Source: Bradyrhizobium sp. NAS80.1
GTDB taxonomy: Bacteria > Pseudomonadota > Alphaproteobacteria > Rhizobiales > Xanthobacteraceae
Assembly (NCBI RefSeq): GCF_001908205.1
Contig: NZ_LGHL01000041.1
Span: 17,504-81,503, forward strand
Reading direction: 5' to 3'
Length of the DNA: 64,000 bases
The notes under the pieces are model-generated. The model saw only the letters and a list, made by a program, of their open reading frames with translations, was not told the origin of the DNA and searched no databases. The translations under genes and the position numbers were made by a program. Positions 20,694-31,861 of this stretch are shown here, piece after piece (the stretch's first letter is position 1; each line of letters begins with the position of its first letter).

Positions 20694-21368
20694 ATGCGGA
20701 TTTTGCTTGTCGAGGATGAGGCGGAGATGGCTGGCGCACTGGCGTCGGCGCTGAAGCGCTACGACATGGTGGTGGATCACGCCCCCACGCTTGCCGAAGC
20801 GGAAGAGGCCATTTCCGCCGAGGTCCATACCGCCGTCCTGCTCGACCGCCAGCTTCCCGACGGCGACGGCCTTACCCTGATCCCAAAGCTTCGCGCCCGC
20901 GCCGACGGCGTGCCGATCATCGTCCTGACCGCCCGCGGCGAGCTCGCCGACCGCATCGCCGGGCTCGACAGCGGCGCCGACGACTATCTGGCAAAGCCGT
21001 TCGCGGTCGAGGAGCTGCTGGCGCGCCTGCGCGCCGTGCTGCGGCGGCCCACCGGCCTCACACCGGACATCATCCGCATCGGCCGCCTCGCCTTCGATGT
21101 CGGCCATCGCGAGGCCAGCATCGACGGCCAGCCGTTCGAGCTGCCGCGGCGCGAGCTCCTCGTGCTCGAAGCCCTGATTCGCCGCATGGGCCGGACCGTG
21201 CTGCGCTCGGCGCTGGAAGAGGCCGTCTACAATTTCGACGACGAGATCCAGTCGAATGCGCTGGATACGCATGTCTCGCGGCTACGGCGCAAGCTTGCCG
21301 AGTCCGAGGCCGGCGTGGAGATCCACAGCATACGTGGCGTCGGCTATCTCCTGAAGAAGCTGCTATGA
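20694..21368 (+). CDS. OmpR-family response regulator
   Basis: This 224-residue regulator has a receiver domain (1-115) with acidic pocket VEDE, phosphoacceptor D51 in LLDRQLPDGDG, the Thr of VLTARGE and the Lys of DYLAKPFAVEELLARL. A winged-helix DNA-binding domain follows (about 125-222, LPRRELLVLEALIRR, then VSRLRRKL and IRGVGYLLKK). The start at 20694 (MRILLVEDE) is chosen over an upstream in-frame ATG because the receiver begins there. It overlaps the kinase gene by 4 bases (ATGA). QseB/PmrA-like; the regulon is unknown. Confidence 0.93.
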   Translation: MRILLVEDEAEMAGALASALKRYDMVVDHAPTLAEAEEAISAEVHTAVLLDRQLPDGDGLTLIPKLRARADGVPIIVLTARGELADRIAGLDSGADDYLAKPFAVEELLARLRAVLRRPTGLTPDIIRIGRLAFDVGHREASIDGQPFELPRRELLVLEALIRRMGRTVLRSALEEAVYNFDDEIQSNALDTHVSRLRRKLAESEAGVEIHSIRGVGYLLKKLL

Positions 21369-22735
21369 GCAAGCACGATGATCCCTATAGCCTGCGATCG
21401 CGCCTGAGCTGGCGCCTACTCTCGCTCCAGGCCGCGCTTCTGGTTGCACTGGTTGCCGTCGTCCTCGCAGCGCTGTCCGCGTCAGGCTTCGTGCTGGCCG
21501 GGCGGGATGAGGATCGCGTGATCGACGTCGTGCAGCGCGCGGTCGCGCGTGATGCGCAAGGTGGCCTGATCCTGCGCCAGACCCCCGAGCTGAAACAGTT
21601 GCGTGACGAGACGCCCGATCTCTGGTTCTTGGTCCGCGACAAGCGGGGGCATTCGCTGAGTGAAGGCGCCGTGCCCTCCGAATTCGCCGCGATCGGCAGC
21701 GGCCTCGACCAGATCAGCCAGGCGCGGCTCGGCTGGCAGCTCTTCGAGGATGATCCGCGCAAGCCGGCGGCGCGGTTGAAACGGGTCGACACCGACGCCG
21801 GCAATGTGCAGGTCATTACAGCGACGCAAGGACGGCTGACCGGCGCCAAGGCGCTGTTCATGACATCGATTGCGCTTCTTGGCATCGCCCTGCCCGGCCT
21901 GCTTCTGATGGGAACGGCGACCTTCATCGCGACGCCGATGATCGTGCGGCGTGCCTTCAGGGGCCTCAACACGACGGCGGACCAGGCCCGCCGCATCGAC
22001 ATCCATCAGCGCGGCGCGCGGCTGTCTCTGGACAAAATCCCGCTGGAGGTCGTGCCGCTCGTAACCGCGGTCAATGACGCGCTGGCGCGGCTCGACCAGG
22101 GCTACGCTCGCCACAAGCGCTTCGTCGCCGACGCCGCGCACGAGCTGCGCACGCCGATCGCGATCCTGAACACGCGGCTGGAATCGCTCCCGTCAGGTCC
22201 GGACAAGACCCGCCTCCTGGAGGATTCTGCACGGCTGGCAACACTTGCCGAGCAATTGCTGGACATCCAGCGGCTCGACCGCTGCGGCCGTCCATTCACG
22301 CGTGTCAATGTCGTCTCCATCGCGCAAGGCGTGGCTGCCGACCTCGCGCCGCTGGCGATCGCCGCCGGTTACGAATTGGCGCTCGATGCGCCCGAGACGC
22401 CGATCGAGACGACCGGCGATGCGGCCGCGCTGGAGCGCGCGCTGACCAATCTCGTGCAGAATGCGATCCAGCATGGCCCGCGCCGCGGCACGATCAGCAT
22501 TCGCGTGAGCAGACCCGCGTGCATCGAAGTCACCGACGAGGGCGCCGGTATTCCGGCCGATCAGCGCGAGATGATCTTCGAGCCGTTCTACCGGGTCACC
22601 CCGCTCGATCGGGGCGCCGGCCTCGGTCTCAACATGGTCCGCGAGATCGTGCTCCTGCACGGCGGCCAGGTCTCGGTCACCGACGAACCGGACGGCGGCA
22701 CCTGCTTCAGGATGACACTGCCGCCAAGCCGGTAA
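21365..22735 (+). CDS. Sensor histidine kinase (EnvZ/QseC type)
   Basis: This 456-residue membrane kinase has membrane segments at about 18-45 and 160-190 flanking a periplasmic region of about 115 residues, a HAMP-like linker, then the dimerisation/phosphoacceptor box FVADAAHELRTPIAIL with H259. The ATPase domain has an N box (NLVQNAIQHGP), a G1 box (DEGAGIPADQREMIFEPFYR) and a G2 box (GAGLGLNMVREIV). It is translationally coupled to the response regulator, so the two form a pair. The periplasmic signal is not deducible. Confidence 0.93.
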   Translation: MSKHDDPYSLRSRLSWRLLSLQAALLVALVAVVLAALSASGFVLAGRDEDRVIDVVQRAVARDAQGGLILRQTPELKQLRDETPDLWFLVRDKRGHSLSEGAVPSEFAAIGSGLDQISQARLGWQLFEDDPRKPAARLKRVDTDAGNVQVITATQGRLTGAKALFMTSIALLGIALPGLLLMGTATFIATPMIVRRAFRGLNTTADQARRIDIHQRGARLSLDKIPLEVVPLVTAVNDALARLDQGYARHKRFVADAAHELRTPIAILNTRLESLPSGPDKTRLLEDSARLATLAEQLLDIQRLDRCGRPFTRVNVVSIAQGVAADLAPLAIAAGYELALDAPETPIETTGDAAALERALTNLVQNAIQHGPRRGTISIRVSRPACIEVTDEGAGIPADQREMIFEPFYRVTPLDRGAGLGLNMVREIVLLHGGQVSVTDEPDGGTCFRMTLPPSR

Positions 22736-22853
22736 AGTTGATTCAATCCGCATCCGCCACTCACTAGCGCAATGTTGTCGCAATGCACTCCCGCGACACT
22801 GGATTCGCCTCACCTTTCATCTGCGAGGCGCAAACATTGATGCCGGAGTGCGC

Positions 22854-23504
22854 ATGCCCAACGATTTCCTCTCGTTCTTCCTGTCCTGGCTGTCGGCCCC
22901 GCGTCGGGTCGGCGCAATCGCACCGTCAGGCGCGGCGCTTGCGGATCTCATCACGCGCGAGATCACCGCAGCGACCGGTCCAATCCTCGAGCTCGGCCCC
23001 GGCACGGGCGCGTTCACCCACAAGCTGCTCAAGCGCGGCGTGCGCCAGGAAGACCTCACGCTCATCGAATACGGCTCGGACTTCATGAAGCTCCTGCAAG
23101 TGCGCTTTCCCGGCGCGCGCGTTCTGTGGATGGATGCTGCGCGGCTGGCGGCGGAGCGTCTCTATGACGGTGCGCCCGTCGGCGCGGTGATCAGTGGCCT
23201 GCCGCTGCTCAACATGTCGACGCGCAAGGTCGTCTCCATCGTCGGCGGCGCGTTCACCCATATCCGACCGGGCGGCGCCTTCTACCAGTTCACCTATGGT
23301 GTGAGCTGTCCGATTCCACGGCCTGTGCTCGACCGGCTGGGACTGCGCGCAAAACTCGTCGATCGCGCGATGCTGAACGTGCCGCCCGCCGCCGTCTACA
23401 AGCTGACGCGACGGCCGCAGATGAAGCTCGTCACAGGATCGCTTGCGCCCGACGTTCCAACGGCAGTCGCGCCGCGGCGCTTGCAGCTGGAACCCGCGCC
23501 TTAG
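22854..23504 (+). CDS. SAM-dependent methyltransferase, phospholipid N-methyltransferase-like
   Basis: This 216-residue class I methyltransferase has the SAM-binding motif I ILELGPGTGAFTHKLL, an acidic loop IEYGSDF, and ISGLPLLNMSTRKV where rRNA dimethylases have the NPPY-type motif. The N-terminal FLSWLSAPRRVGAIAPSG followed by a SAM fold is typical of the Rhodobacter-type PmtA/PmtX phosphatidylethanolamine methyltransferases, several of which occur in Bradyrhizobium. The ATG at 22854 follows GGAG by 5 bases. Substrate preference is inference. It lies 118 bases after the kinase gene and might be co-regulated. Confidence 0.8.
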   Translation: MPNDFLSFFLSWLSAPRRVGAIAPSGAALADLITREITAATGPILELGPGTGAFTHKLLKRGVRQEDLTLIEYGSDFMKLLQVRFPGARVLWMDAARLAAERLYDGAPVGAVISGLPLLNMSTRKVVSIVGGAFTHIRPGGAFYQFTYGVSCPIPRPVLDRLGLRAKLVDRAMLNVPPAAVYKLTRRPQMKLVTGSLAPDVPTAVAPRRLQLEPAP

Positions 23505-23527
23505 GAGCGAAGACTGGAGCTAAACGA

Positions 23528-25171
<1,644 letters not shown>

Positions 25172-25326
25172 CTAATCCCTCGAATTCGATTCGCCAAAGC
25201 GATTCGTATTCCGCCCCAAAGATTTTGCGGGCCTGTGAGTGAGCCAAAACTAAGAGTAGTGACAGAGCCTTGATGGGGATTCCTGTTGCAGGACGGTAGA
25301 AGCCCCCCTGCATGGCCCCCCCCGCT

Positions 25327-25714
25327 TTATTGCGAGCGAGGCACCTGCGGGCCGCTCGGTGCCGGGGCCTGCTGCTGCTCGTCGGCCTTCTTCAGCGTGT
25401 CCAGGATGCCGCCCGAGGTCGGCGGCGCGATCGGCGCTCCGCCGGCGGGCTGGGTCTGCGACGCCGGCTGGCCGATGATCGACGAAGGCGCACGGTTGTA
25501 CCCGGCGTACCAGGACAGGAACAGGCTGGTCAGGAAGAAGCCGGCGGCCAGAACCGCGGTGGTCCGCGTCAAGAGATTCGCGGTGCCGCGGCTCGACATG
25601 AAGCCCGCGCCTCCCCCCCATGCCGAGACCGCCGCCTTCCGACTTCTGGAGCAGGACGGCGCCGATCATGACAGCGACGATCATGAGGTGGATGACGATG
25701 ACAACAGTCTGCAT
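25327..25714 (-). CDS. secG: Preprotein translocase subunit SecG, interrupted by an apparent +1 frameshift
   Basis: From the ATG at 25714 the frame reads MQTVVIVIHLMIVAVMIGAV then LLQKSEGGGLGMGG, the typical SecG start with its first membrane helix. Sense then moves to the next frame, giving FMSSRGTANLLTRTTAVLAA and a second membrane helix with a Gln/Pro/Ala-rich tail ending at 25327. The switch is at a run of seven C (25613-25619; seven G in the sense strand). Six would restore the family pattern GLGMGGGAGFMSSRGTANLL. SecG is the small accessory subunit of SecYEG. A sequencing error is the simplest explanation; the corrected protein has about 128 residues. Confidence 0.88.
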
Positions 25715-25854
25715 AGTATCCTTCCGTCACAAGCCGACAGCGCCGAGACGGCGGCCGATCGCGCTTCGCGGGTTTTCCTGAAGTTGCGCGGTGTTACACG
25801 ATCGGGAGGTGCATTGCCACCCCCGATCGGCCGGGACCTGCGCTTTGCACTTAG

Positions 25855-26610
25855 CTAGGGGCAGCCCTTGGCGATCGCAAGGAAATCGGCCGCTTTCAGG
25901 CTGGCCCCACCGACCAGCGCGCCGTTGACGTCCTTCACCGCCATCAGCTCGGCCGCGTTCGAGGGCTTGACCGAACCGCCATAGAGGATGCGCATCCTGG
26001 CCCCGTCGGCCTTGAACCGGGAGGTCAGGAGTTCCCGGATAAACCCATGAATCTGCTCGACATCCTTGGCTGTGGGGGTCAGGCCGGTGCCGATCGCCCA
26101 GACCGGTTCATAGGCCACGACCAGATTGGCGGCGTTGGAGCCGTCCGGCAGCGATCCGTTGAGCTGGCCGCGCAGGATGTCCAGGGTCTGGCCGGCATCG
26201 CGCTGACCTTGCGTCTCGCCGATGCAGACGATCGCTGTCACACCGGCACGCCAGGCGGCCTCGGCCTTCTGCCGGATCAGGGCAGCGCCCTCGCCGTGGT
26301 CGGCACGGCGTTCGGAATGGCCGACGATGATGGCGGTCGCGCCCGCATCCGCCAGCATTTCGGCAGCGATATCGCCGGTATGGGCTCCGGAAGCCTTGGG
26401 ATGACAATCCTGTGCTCCCACCGCGACCTTCTGACCCCGCGCTTTCTCGGCGAAGGCCGCGATCAGGGTTGCCGGCGGGCAAACCAGCAGGTCGGCCTTG
26501 CCGCTCACATCTGCCGCACCCTTGAGCATGGCGTCGAATTCGGCAGTCGCGGCCTTCAGGCCGTTCATTTTCCAGTTGCCGGCGATCAGGGGGCGGATGG
26601 CGTCGGTCAT
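25855..26610 (-). CDS. tpiA: Triosephosphate isomerase
   Basis: This 251-residue TIM-barrel enzyme interconverts dihydroxyacetone phosphate and glyceraldehyde 3-phosphate. The sequence shows [10 protein letters not shown] (substrate lysine), [13 protein letters not shown] (electrophilic histidine), and the catalytic glutamate with loop 6 in [16 protein letters not shown], then [16 protein letters not shown]. It is first in the tpiA-secG-pyrG order, divergent from ppiD across a 222-base gap. Confidence 0.97.
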   Translation of the reverse strand: MTDAIRPLIAGNWKMNGLKAATAEFDAMLKGAADVSGKADLLVCPPATLIAAFAEKARGQKVAVGAQDCHPKASGAHTGDIAAEMLADAGATAIIVGHSERRADHGEGAALIRQKAEAAWRAGVTAIVCIGETQGQRDAGQTLDILRGQLNGSLPDGSNAANLVVAYEPVWAIGTGLTPTAKDVEQIHGFIRELLTSRFKADGARMRILYGGSVKPSNAAELMAVKDVNGALVGGASLKAADFLAIAKGCP

Positions 26611-26832
26611 GTCAATTCCCAGCGAAATGAGGTTTGTGCATGCGCTAGCAGAGGAGCCGCGGCAGTTCCAGAGACCAGGGGCTTTTAACCGCAGCCGCGA
26701 ACGAGCGCGTGACCTGAGGTTGCGGGGGGAAAGCCGCCACTTTATGATGATCTATCAATTCGGTGACGCGCTTTTGCGGAATCTGCATTAAGACGCGCTC
26801 CCGTTCCCCTCCTGCCAAACAAGTTGGACCAA

Positions 26833-28731
26833 ATGCTTCGAGGAATGCGCAAGGCCTCATCAAACTGGCTCGGCAAAACCATTATGGCCGTGGTGATGGG
26901 CGTATTGATCATCAGTTTCGGCATTTGGGGCATCGCCGACATTTTCCGCGGCTTCGGACAATCCACGGTCGCCAAGGTCGGCAGCACCGAGATTTCGCTG
27001 AACGAGTTCCGCCAGATCTATACCGACCGCCTGCAGCAGATCAGCCGCCAGTTCGGCCGCCCGCTGACGCCCGACCAGGCGCGCGCCTTCGGCCTCGACC
27101 GCCAGGTCCTGCAGCAGACGATCGCGGAAGCCGCGCTCGACGAAGAGGCGCGCCGGATCGGCCTCGGCCAGTCCGACGAACAGATCCGCCAACTCATCAT
27201 GAATGACCCCAACTTCAAGGGCGTAGGCGGCAACTTCGATCCGAACCGCTTCCAGGCCATGATCCGCAATTTCGGCTACACCGAGCAGCGCTACGTCGCC
27301 GAGCAGCGCAAGGTGTCGCTGCGCCGGCAGCTCACCGGCACGATCGGCGCCGGCCTCGAGCCGTCGAAGACCTTGATCGACGTACTGACGCGCTTCCAAA
27401 ACGAGCAGCGCTCCATCGATTTCGTCAAGCTCGACGCAGCCCAGGCTGGCACTATCGACGCCCCCTCGCCCGAGGCACTCGCCGCCTATTTTGAGGACCA
27501 CAAGGTCCAGTTCCGTGCGCCTGAATATCGCAAGATCGCCTTCGTCGTGATCTCGCCGGAAGAGATCGGCAAGTGGAGCGACGTCTCCGACGAGGACGCC
27601 AAGAAGGTGTTCGAGCAGCGCAAGGACCGGCTCGGCACCCCGGAGAAGCGCCAGATCCATCAGATCGTATTCCCCAACGCCGCAGACGCGCAGGCCGCCC
27701 GCGAGCGACTCGTCGGCGGTATGTCGTTCGAGGATCTCGGCAAAGAGCGCGGACTGACCGCGTCCGACGTCGATCTTGGCCTCGTCACCAAGTCTTCGCT
27801 CGACCCCGCGGTCGGCGATGTCGCCTTCTCGCTTCCCGCAGGTGAGATCAGCCAGCCTATCCAGGGCCGTCTCGGCACGTCTATCGTCAAGGTCGACAAG
27901 ATCGAGCCGGGCGTCGAGGCGAACTACGCAAGCCTCGCCGGTGACATCAAGCGCGAGATCGCGACCGAGCGGGCGCATGTCAAGGTCGCCGATCTTCGCG
28001 ACAAGATGGAGGACGAGCGCGGCGGCGGCTCCAGCGTGATTGACGCGGCGCAGAAGCTCGGCCTCACCGCCGTGACCATCGACGCCGTCGACCGCTCCGG
28101 CCGCGGCCCGAACGGCCAGCCGGTCGCCAACATCCCGCAGGGCCTCGACGTGGTGTCGCAGGCTTTCAACACCGACGTCGGCGTCGACAACGACTCGATC
28201 TCGTTCAAGGGCGGCTATGTCTGGTACGACGTGCTTGCCATCACGCCCTCGCGCGATCGCAATCTCGACGAGGTCCGCGACCAGGTCGAGGCGCGCTGGC
28301 GCCAGGACCAGATCGCCGCCAGGCTGAAGACCAAGGCGACCGAGATGGTGCAGAAGCTCGAACAGGGCGGCAAGCTCGCCGACGAGGCCGCGGCGCTCGG
28401 CCTCAAGATCGAGACCGCGACCGGCTTCAAGCGCGACGACACGCCCGCCGGCGTGCCCGCAGCCGTCGTTGCGGCCGCCTTCCGCACCGCCAAGGATGGT
28501 GTTGGGCAGACGGCCGTGACAGGCGGCAGCGAAGTGATCGTCTTCCGCGTCACTGACATCGTCGATCCCGCACTCGATGTGACCTCCGACGCGGCCAAGA
28601 AGCTGAAGGACAGCCTCGCCCGCTCGCTGACCGAGGAGCAGGTCGCGTCCCACGTCAACAAGCTTGAAACCGACATCGGGACCACCATTAATCAGGCCGC
28701 CTTCGCGCAGGTGACCGGCGCGAACCAGTGA
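26833..28731 (+). CDS. ppiD: Membrane-anchored periplasmic peptidyl-prolyl isomerase (PpiD/SurA-N family)
   Basis: This 632-residue protein has a single N-terminal membrane anchor (about 16-38, TIMAVVMGVLIISFGIWGIA), a SurA-N-like chaperone region (about 40-200), one parvulin-type rotamase domain (about 245-350, KRQIHQIVFPNAADAQAARE), and a long C-terminal chaperone-like part. It assists folding of exported proteins near the Sec translocon. Start ATG 26833 is preferred to a TTG at 26824; the ribosome-binding site is weak for both. It precedes trpD by 14 bases, the order seen in related genomes. Confidence 0.92.
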   Translation: MLRGMRKASSNWLGKTIMAVVMGVLIISFGIWGIADIFRGFGQSTVAKVGSTEISLNEFRQIYTDRLQQISRQFGRPLTPDQARAFGLDRQVLQQTIAEAALDEEARRIGLGQSDEQIRQLIMNDPNFKGVGGNFDPNRFQAMIRNFGYTEQRYVAEQRKVSLRRQLTGTIGAGLEPSKTLIDVLTRFQNEQRSIDFVKLDAAQAGTIDAPSPEALAAYFEDHKVQFRAPEYRKIAFVVISPEEIGKWSDVSDEDAKKVFEQRKDRLGTPEKRQIHQIVFPNAADAQAARERLVGGMSFEDLGKERGLTASDVDLGLVTKSSLDPAVGDVAFSLPAGEISQPIQGRLGTSIVKVDKIEPGVEANYASLAGDIKREIATERAHVKVADLRDKMEDERGGGSSVIDAAQKLGLTAVTIDAVDRSGRGPNGQPVANIPQGLDVVSQAFNTDVGVDNDSISFKGGYVWYDVLAITPSRDRNLDEVRDQVEARWRQDQIAARLKTKATEMVQKLEQGGKLADEAAALGLKIETATGFKRDDTPAGVPAAVVAAAFRTAKDGVGQTAVTGGSEVIVFRVTDIVDPALDVTSDAAKKLKDSLARSLTEEQVASHVNKLETDIGTTINQAAFAQVTGANQ

Positions 28732-28745
28732 GTTGAAAGCACGCG

Positions 28746-29759
28746 ATGGACGACCTGAAATCGATCATTGGAAAAGTCGCGACCGGCGCCAGCCTGTCGC
28801 GTGACGAAGCCGCTTCCGCCTTCGACGCCATGATGTCCGGCGAGGCCACGCCCTCGCAGATGGGCGGCCTCCTGATGGCGCTGCGGGTGCGCGGTGAGAC
28901 CGTGGACGAGATCACCGGCGCGGTCTCGGCCATGCGCTCAAAGATGCTCACCGTCGATGCGCCCGCGGACGCCGTCGACATCGTCGGCACCGGCGGTGAC
29001 GGCTCCGGCTCGGTCAACGTCTCGACCTGCGCCTCCTTCATCGTCTCGGGCACCGGCTTGCCCGTCGCCAAACACGGCAACCGCGCATTGTCGTCGCGCT
29101 CGGGCGCCGCCGACGTGCTGGCCTCGCTGGGGGTGAAGATCGACCTCAGGCCCGAGCAGGTCGGCCGCTGCGTGCATGAGTGCGGCATCGGCTTCATGTT
29201 CGCCCCCGCTCACCATCCCGCCATGAAGAACGTCGGCCCGACCCGGGTCGAGCTCGCGACGCGCACGATCTTCAACCTGCTCGGCCCGTTGTCCAACCCG
29301 GCCGGCGTGAAGCGGCAGATGGTCGGCGTGTTCTCGCGGCAATGGGTGCAACCGCTGGCACAGGTGCTGAAGAACATCGGCTCCGAATCCGCCTGGGTGG
29401 TGCACGGCTCCGATGGCCTCGACGAAATCACCCTCACCGGCCCGACCTTCGTCTCCGCGCTCCACAATGGCGAGATCCGGAATTTCGAGGTGACGCCGGA
29501 GGACGCCGGCCTGTCGCGCTGCGAGCCCGGCGCGCTCAGGGGCGGCGACGCTGAGGCCAACGCGATCGCTTTGCAAAGCGTGCTCGACGGCAAGCCGAGC
29601 CCCTACCGCGACGTGGCGCTGATGAACGCCGCTGCCGCGCTGGTCGTTGCCGGCCGCGCCAGGGACCTCAAGGAGGGCGTCGCGATCGGCGCGAAGTCGC
29701 TCGACAGCGGCGCGGCGAACGCCCGGCTGAAGCATCTGATCGCGGTCTCGAACGGCTGA
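28746..29759 (+). CDS. trpD: Anthranilate phosphoribosyltransferase
   Basis: This 337-residue enzyme transfers phosphoribosyl from PRPP to anthranilate, step two of tryptophan synthesis. PRPP-binding [18 protein letters not shown], the [17 protein letters not shown] loop, the anthranilate site [18 protein letters not shown] and [15 protein letters not shown] are intact. It is flanked at 14 bases by ppiD and at 7 bases by trpC, so it lies in an operon. Confidence 0.97.
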   Translation: MDDLKSIIGKVATGASLSRDEAASAFDAMMSGEATPSQMGGLLMALRVRGETVDEITGAVSAMRSKMLTVDAPADAVDIVGTGGDGSGSVNVSTCASFIVSGTGLPVAKHGNRALSSRSGAADVLASLGVKIDLRPEQVGRCVHECGIGFMFAPAHHPAMKNVGPTRVELATRTIFNLLGPLSNPAGVKRQMVGVFSRQWVQPLAQVLKNIGSESAWVVHGSDGLDEITLTGPTFVSALHNGEIRNFEVTPEDAGLSRCEPGALRGGDAEANAIALQSVLDGKPSPYRDVALMNAAAALVVAGRARDLKEGVAIGAKSLDSGAANARLKHLIAVSNG

Positions 29760-29766
29760 GCCTGTC

Positions 29767-30588
29767 ATGTCCGACATCCTGACTAAGATCGAAGCGTACA
29801 AGCGCGAGGAGATCGCCGCGGCCAAGCGCGCGCAGCCGCTGTCGGCGGTGGAGGCCAACGCCAAGGCGCAACCGGCGCCGCGGGGCTTCGTACGCGCGAT
29901 CAGGGCCAAGCACAGCAATGGCGAGTACGCGCTGATCGCCGAAGTGAAGAAGGCCTCGCCGTCCAAGGGGCTGATCCGCGCCGATTTCGATCCGCCACAG
30001 CTCGCCAAGGCCTATGAGGCCGGCGGTGCCGCCTGCCTCTCGGTGCTGACGGACACGCCCTCTTTCCAGGGCCACCTCGACTTTATGGTGGCGGCGCGCG
30101 CGGCGACCTCGCTGCCGGTGCTACGCAAGGATTTCATGTTCGACACCTATCAGGTGACTGAGGCCCGCGCGCATGGCGCCGACTGCATCCTGATCATCAT
30201 GGCGGCCCTCGACGATGCGACCGCCAGGGATCTCGAGGACGCCGCCCTCGCCTACGGCATGGACGTGCTGATCGAGATTCACGACCGCGCCGAGCTCGAC
30301 CGCGCGCTGAAGCTCCGCTCGCCGATGATCGGCGTCAACAACCGCAACTTACGCACTTTCGAGACCACGCTCGCGACCAGCGAAGCACTGGCGCCGCTGA
30401 TCCCCGGCGACCGGCTGATGGTCGGCGAGAGCGGCATCTTCACGCCCACCGATCTTGCCCGGCTCGAGCGCGTCGGCATGTCGACCTTCCTGGTCGGCGA
30501 GAGCCTGATGCGGCAGGCCGATGTGACTGCCGCCACGCGCACGCTGCTTGCGCGCGAGAATGCAGCGCGCGCGACGGGTACGCGCTGA
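29767..30588 (+). CDS. trpC: Indole-3-glycerol-phosphate synthase
   Basis: This 273-residue TIM barrel cyclises carboxyphenylamino-deoxyribulose phosphate to indoleglycerol phosphate. Catalytic residues are in [16 protein letters not shown] (Glu, Lys), [15 protein letters not shown] (Lys), [10 protein letters not shown] (Glu), [12 protein letters not shown] (Asn) and LMVGESGIF (Glu, Ser). The start codon lies 7 bases after trpD and the stop is one base before the moaC ATG. Confidence 0.97.
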   Translation: MSDILTKIEAYKREEIAAAKRAQPLSAVEANAKAQPAPRGFVRAIRAKHSNGEYALIAEVKKASPSKGLIRADFDPPQLAKAYEAGGAACLSVLTDTPSFQGHLDFMVAARAATSLPVLRKDFMFDTYQVTEARAHGADCILIIMAALDDATARDLEDAALAYGMDVLIEIHDRAELDRALKLRSPMIGVNNRNLRTFETTLATSEALAPLIPGDRLMVGESGIFTPTDLARLERVGMSTFLVGESLMRQADVTAATRTLLARENAARATGTR

Positions 30589-30589
30589 T

Positions 30590-31123
30590 ATGGCGCGCAA
30601 GCCGTCCAAAACGAAGCCAGCCAGGACGAAGCCAGCCAAGACCAAGGCCGGCCCTGCCCTCACCCATATCGGCGCCTCCGGCGAGGCGCGGATGGTCGAC
30701 GTCTCGGACAAGCCCGCGACCGAACGGATCGCGGTCGCGGAAGGACGCGTCGTCATGACCAGGGCGACGCTTGATCTCATCGTGTCCGGCAACGCCAAGA
30801 AGGGCGACGTGCTTGGCACCGCGCGCATCGCCGGGATCATGGCGGCCAAGCGCACCTCCGAGCTGATCCCGCTCTGTCATCCGCTGGCGCTCTCGAAAGT
30901 GACGGTCGACATCGAGCCCGACGCGAAGCTGCCCGGCTGCCTCGTCCGCGCCAGCGTGAAGGTCACGGGTCCGACCGGTGTCGAGATGGAGGCGCTCACC
31001 GCGGTGTCGGTCGCTTGCCTCACCATCTACGACATGATCAAGGCGGTGGAGCGCGGCGTGCGCATCGAGGGCATCCATCTCGTCGAGAAGCTGGGCGGCA
31101 AGTCCGGCCATTACCGCGTCTGA
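30590..31123 (+). CDS. moaC: Cyclic pyranopterin monophosphate synthase (molybdenum cofactor)
   Basis: This 177-residue enzyme makes cyclic pyranopterin monophosphate from the MoaA product. The core begins [20 protein letters not shown]. The active-site loop [16 protein letters not shown] and the catalytic Lys/Asp region [19 protein letters not shown] plus [10 protein letters not shown] are intact. The first 20 residues are an unusual Lys/Thr/Pro/Ala-rich tail ([19 protein letters not shown]) absent from most homologues. The ATG at 30590 starts one base after the trpC stop. Confidence 0.96.
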   Translation: MARKPSKTKPARTKPAKTKAGPALTHIGASGEARMVDVSDKPATERIAVAEGRVVMTRATLDLIVSGNAKKGDVLGTARIAGIMAAKRTSELIPLCHPLALSKVTVDIEPDAKLPGCLVRASVKVTGPTGVEMEALTAVSVACLTIYDMIKAVERGVRIEGIHLVEKLGGKSGHYRV

Positions 31124-31130
31124 GCGCCAT

Positions 31131-31724
31131 CTATTTAGCTTCGCGCTGCCGCTCACGATAGGCGCGCGTCTTCATCCGATTGCCGCACAGCGTCGACATG
31201 CACCATCGCCGCGTCGATGGTTTCGACCGGTCGAAGAACACCCGGCGACATTCCTCCGACGCGCACATCTTCAACCGGTCCAGCGTTCCCACAAGCGTTG
31301 CGTCATGAAGCTCGATCGCAATAGTCGACAGGCCAGCGAGCGCGTCCTCGCGCGCTGCCGACAATATCGCGCCGCGCCCGGCGCGCGCCTCCACTCGCAA
31401 CGGAAACGGCGCCAGCGCATCGCCGAGCGCGCCCAGGACATCCTTGTTCCGGCGCCGCTCGGCCGGGTCACATTGCAGATAGGCACGTAACGCCTCGCGC
31501 AGCCGCAGCGCGGTCTCGAACATCGCGGGCGTAACGCGTCCACCCTCAGTGCCAAGGCCACGTTCCTGCATCCAGTCCGCAAGTTGTCTCGGCCCGGCGA
31601 TTTCGTCGCCCTGCGGGTGCTCCACGCCGAAATGCGTGAAATGGCGAACATCGAGCGTATTGGCGAAGTCGTAGACGTTCGCCAGCGCGTCGGGAACTTT
31701 GAATTTGCGCGACTCTTTCGACAT
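31131..31724 (-). CDS. CGNR zinc-finger / ABATE-domain transcriptional regulator
   Basis: This 197-residue protein has an N-terminal ABATE-like ligand domain (about 15-145) and a C-terminal CGNR zinc finger (about 150-195) with cysteines in MCASEECRRVFFD, RWCMSTLCGNRMKTRAYRER. CGNR proteins are DNA-binding regulators whose ligands are mostly unknown. It is divergent from an amidase gene across 137 bases that hold two copies of one palindromic site, so it is probably the autoregulated repressor of the amidase/MFS pair. That link is inferred from layout. Confidence 0.88.
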   Translation of the reverse strand: MSKESRKFKVPDALANVYDFANTLDVRHFTHFGVEHPQGDEIAGPRQLADWMQERGLGTEGGRVTPAMFETALRLREALRAYLQCDPAERRRNKDVLGALGDALAPFPLRVEARAGRGAILSAAREDALAGLSTIAIELHDATLVGTLDRLKMCASEECRRVFFDRSKPSTRRWCMSTLCGNRMKTRAYRERQREAK

Positions 31725-31745
31725 CGAAACACCGGATATTTGAAC

Positions 31746-31768
31746 ACCAGTAAAACATATTTACTGGT
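31746..31768. promoter_or_regulatory. Operator 1 in the CGNR regulator/amidase intergenic region
   Basis: Inverted arms ACCAGTAAA (31746-31754) and TTTACTGGT (31760-31768) are exact complements around a 5-base centre. The pattern ACCAGTA-N9-TACTGGT recurs as operator 2. Its right edge touches the predicted -35 TTGACA at 31768, and its left edge is 22 bases from the CGNR start codon, so it could control both genes. Confidence 0.75.
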
Positions 31769-31796
31769 TGACAGCAAGCGACACCTGTATCATATC
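31768..31796 (+). promoter_or_regulatory. Predicted sigma-70 promoter of the amidase/MFS operon
   Basis: A perfect -35 hexamer TTGACA (31768-31773) is followed after 17 bases by CATATC (31791-31796) as -10. The transcript would start near 31803, about 60 bases before the amidase GTG. Operators 1 and 2 overlap the -35 and -10 respectively, the geometry of a repressed promoter. Confidence 0.65.
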
Positions 31797-31805
31797 TATA
31801 CTGGT
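31783..31805. promoter_or_regulatory. Operator 2 in the CGNR regulator/amidase intergenic region
   Basis: Arms ACCTGTA (31783-31789) and TACTGGT (31799-31805) are separated by 9 bases, the same layout as operator 1 with one mismatch between arms. Flanking bases (AC before, GT after) extend the symmetry. Centre-to-centre distance to operator 1 is 37 bases. It overlaps the -10 of the amidase promoter. Confidence 0.7.
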
Positions 31806-31861
31806 GTCGAATCTCTTCGAGATCGAACGTCATTGCAACAACAAGAAGGGAGCCGCGAGCC

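Noticed and set aside
26860..28653. Minus-strand open frame of 597 codons
   Set aside because: It is antisense to ppiD and shows no motif or ribosome-binding site.
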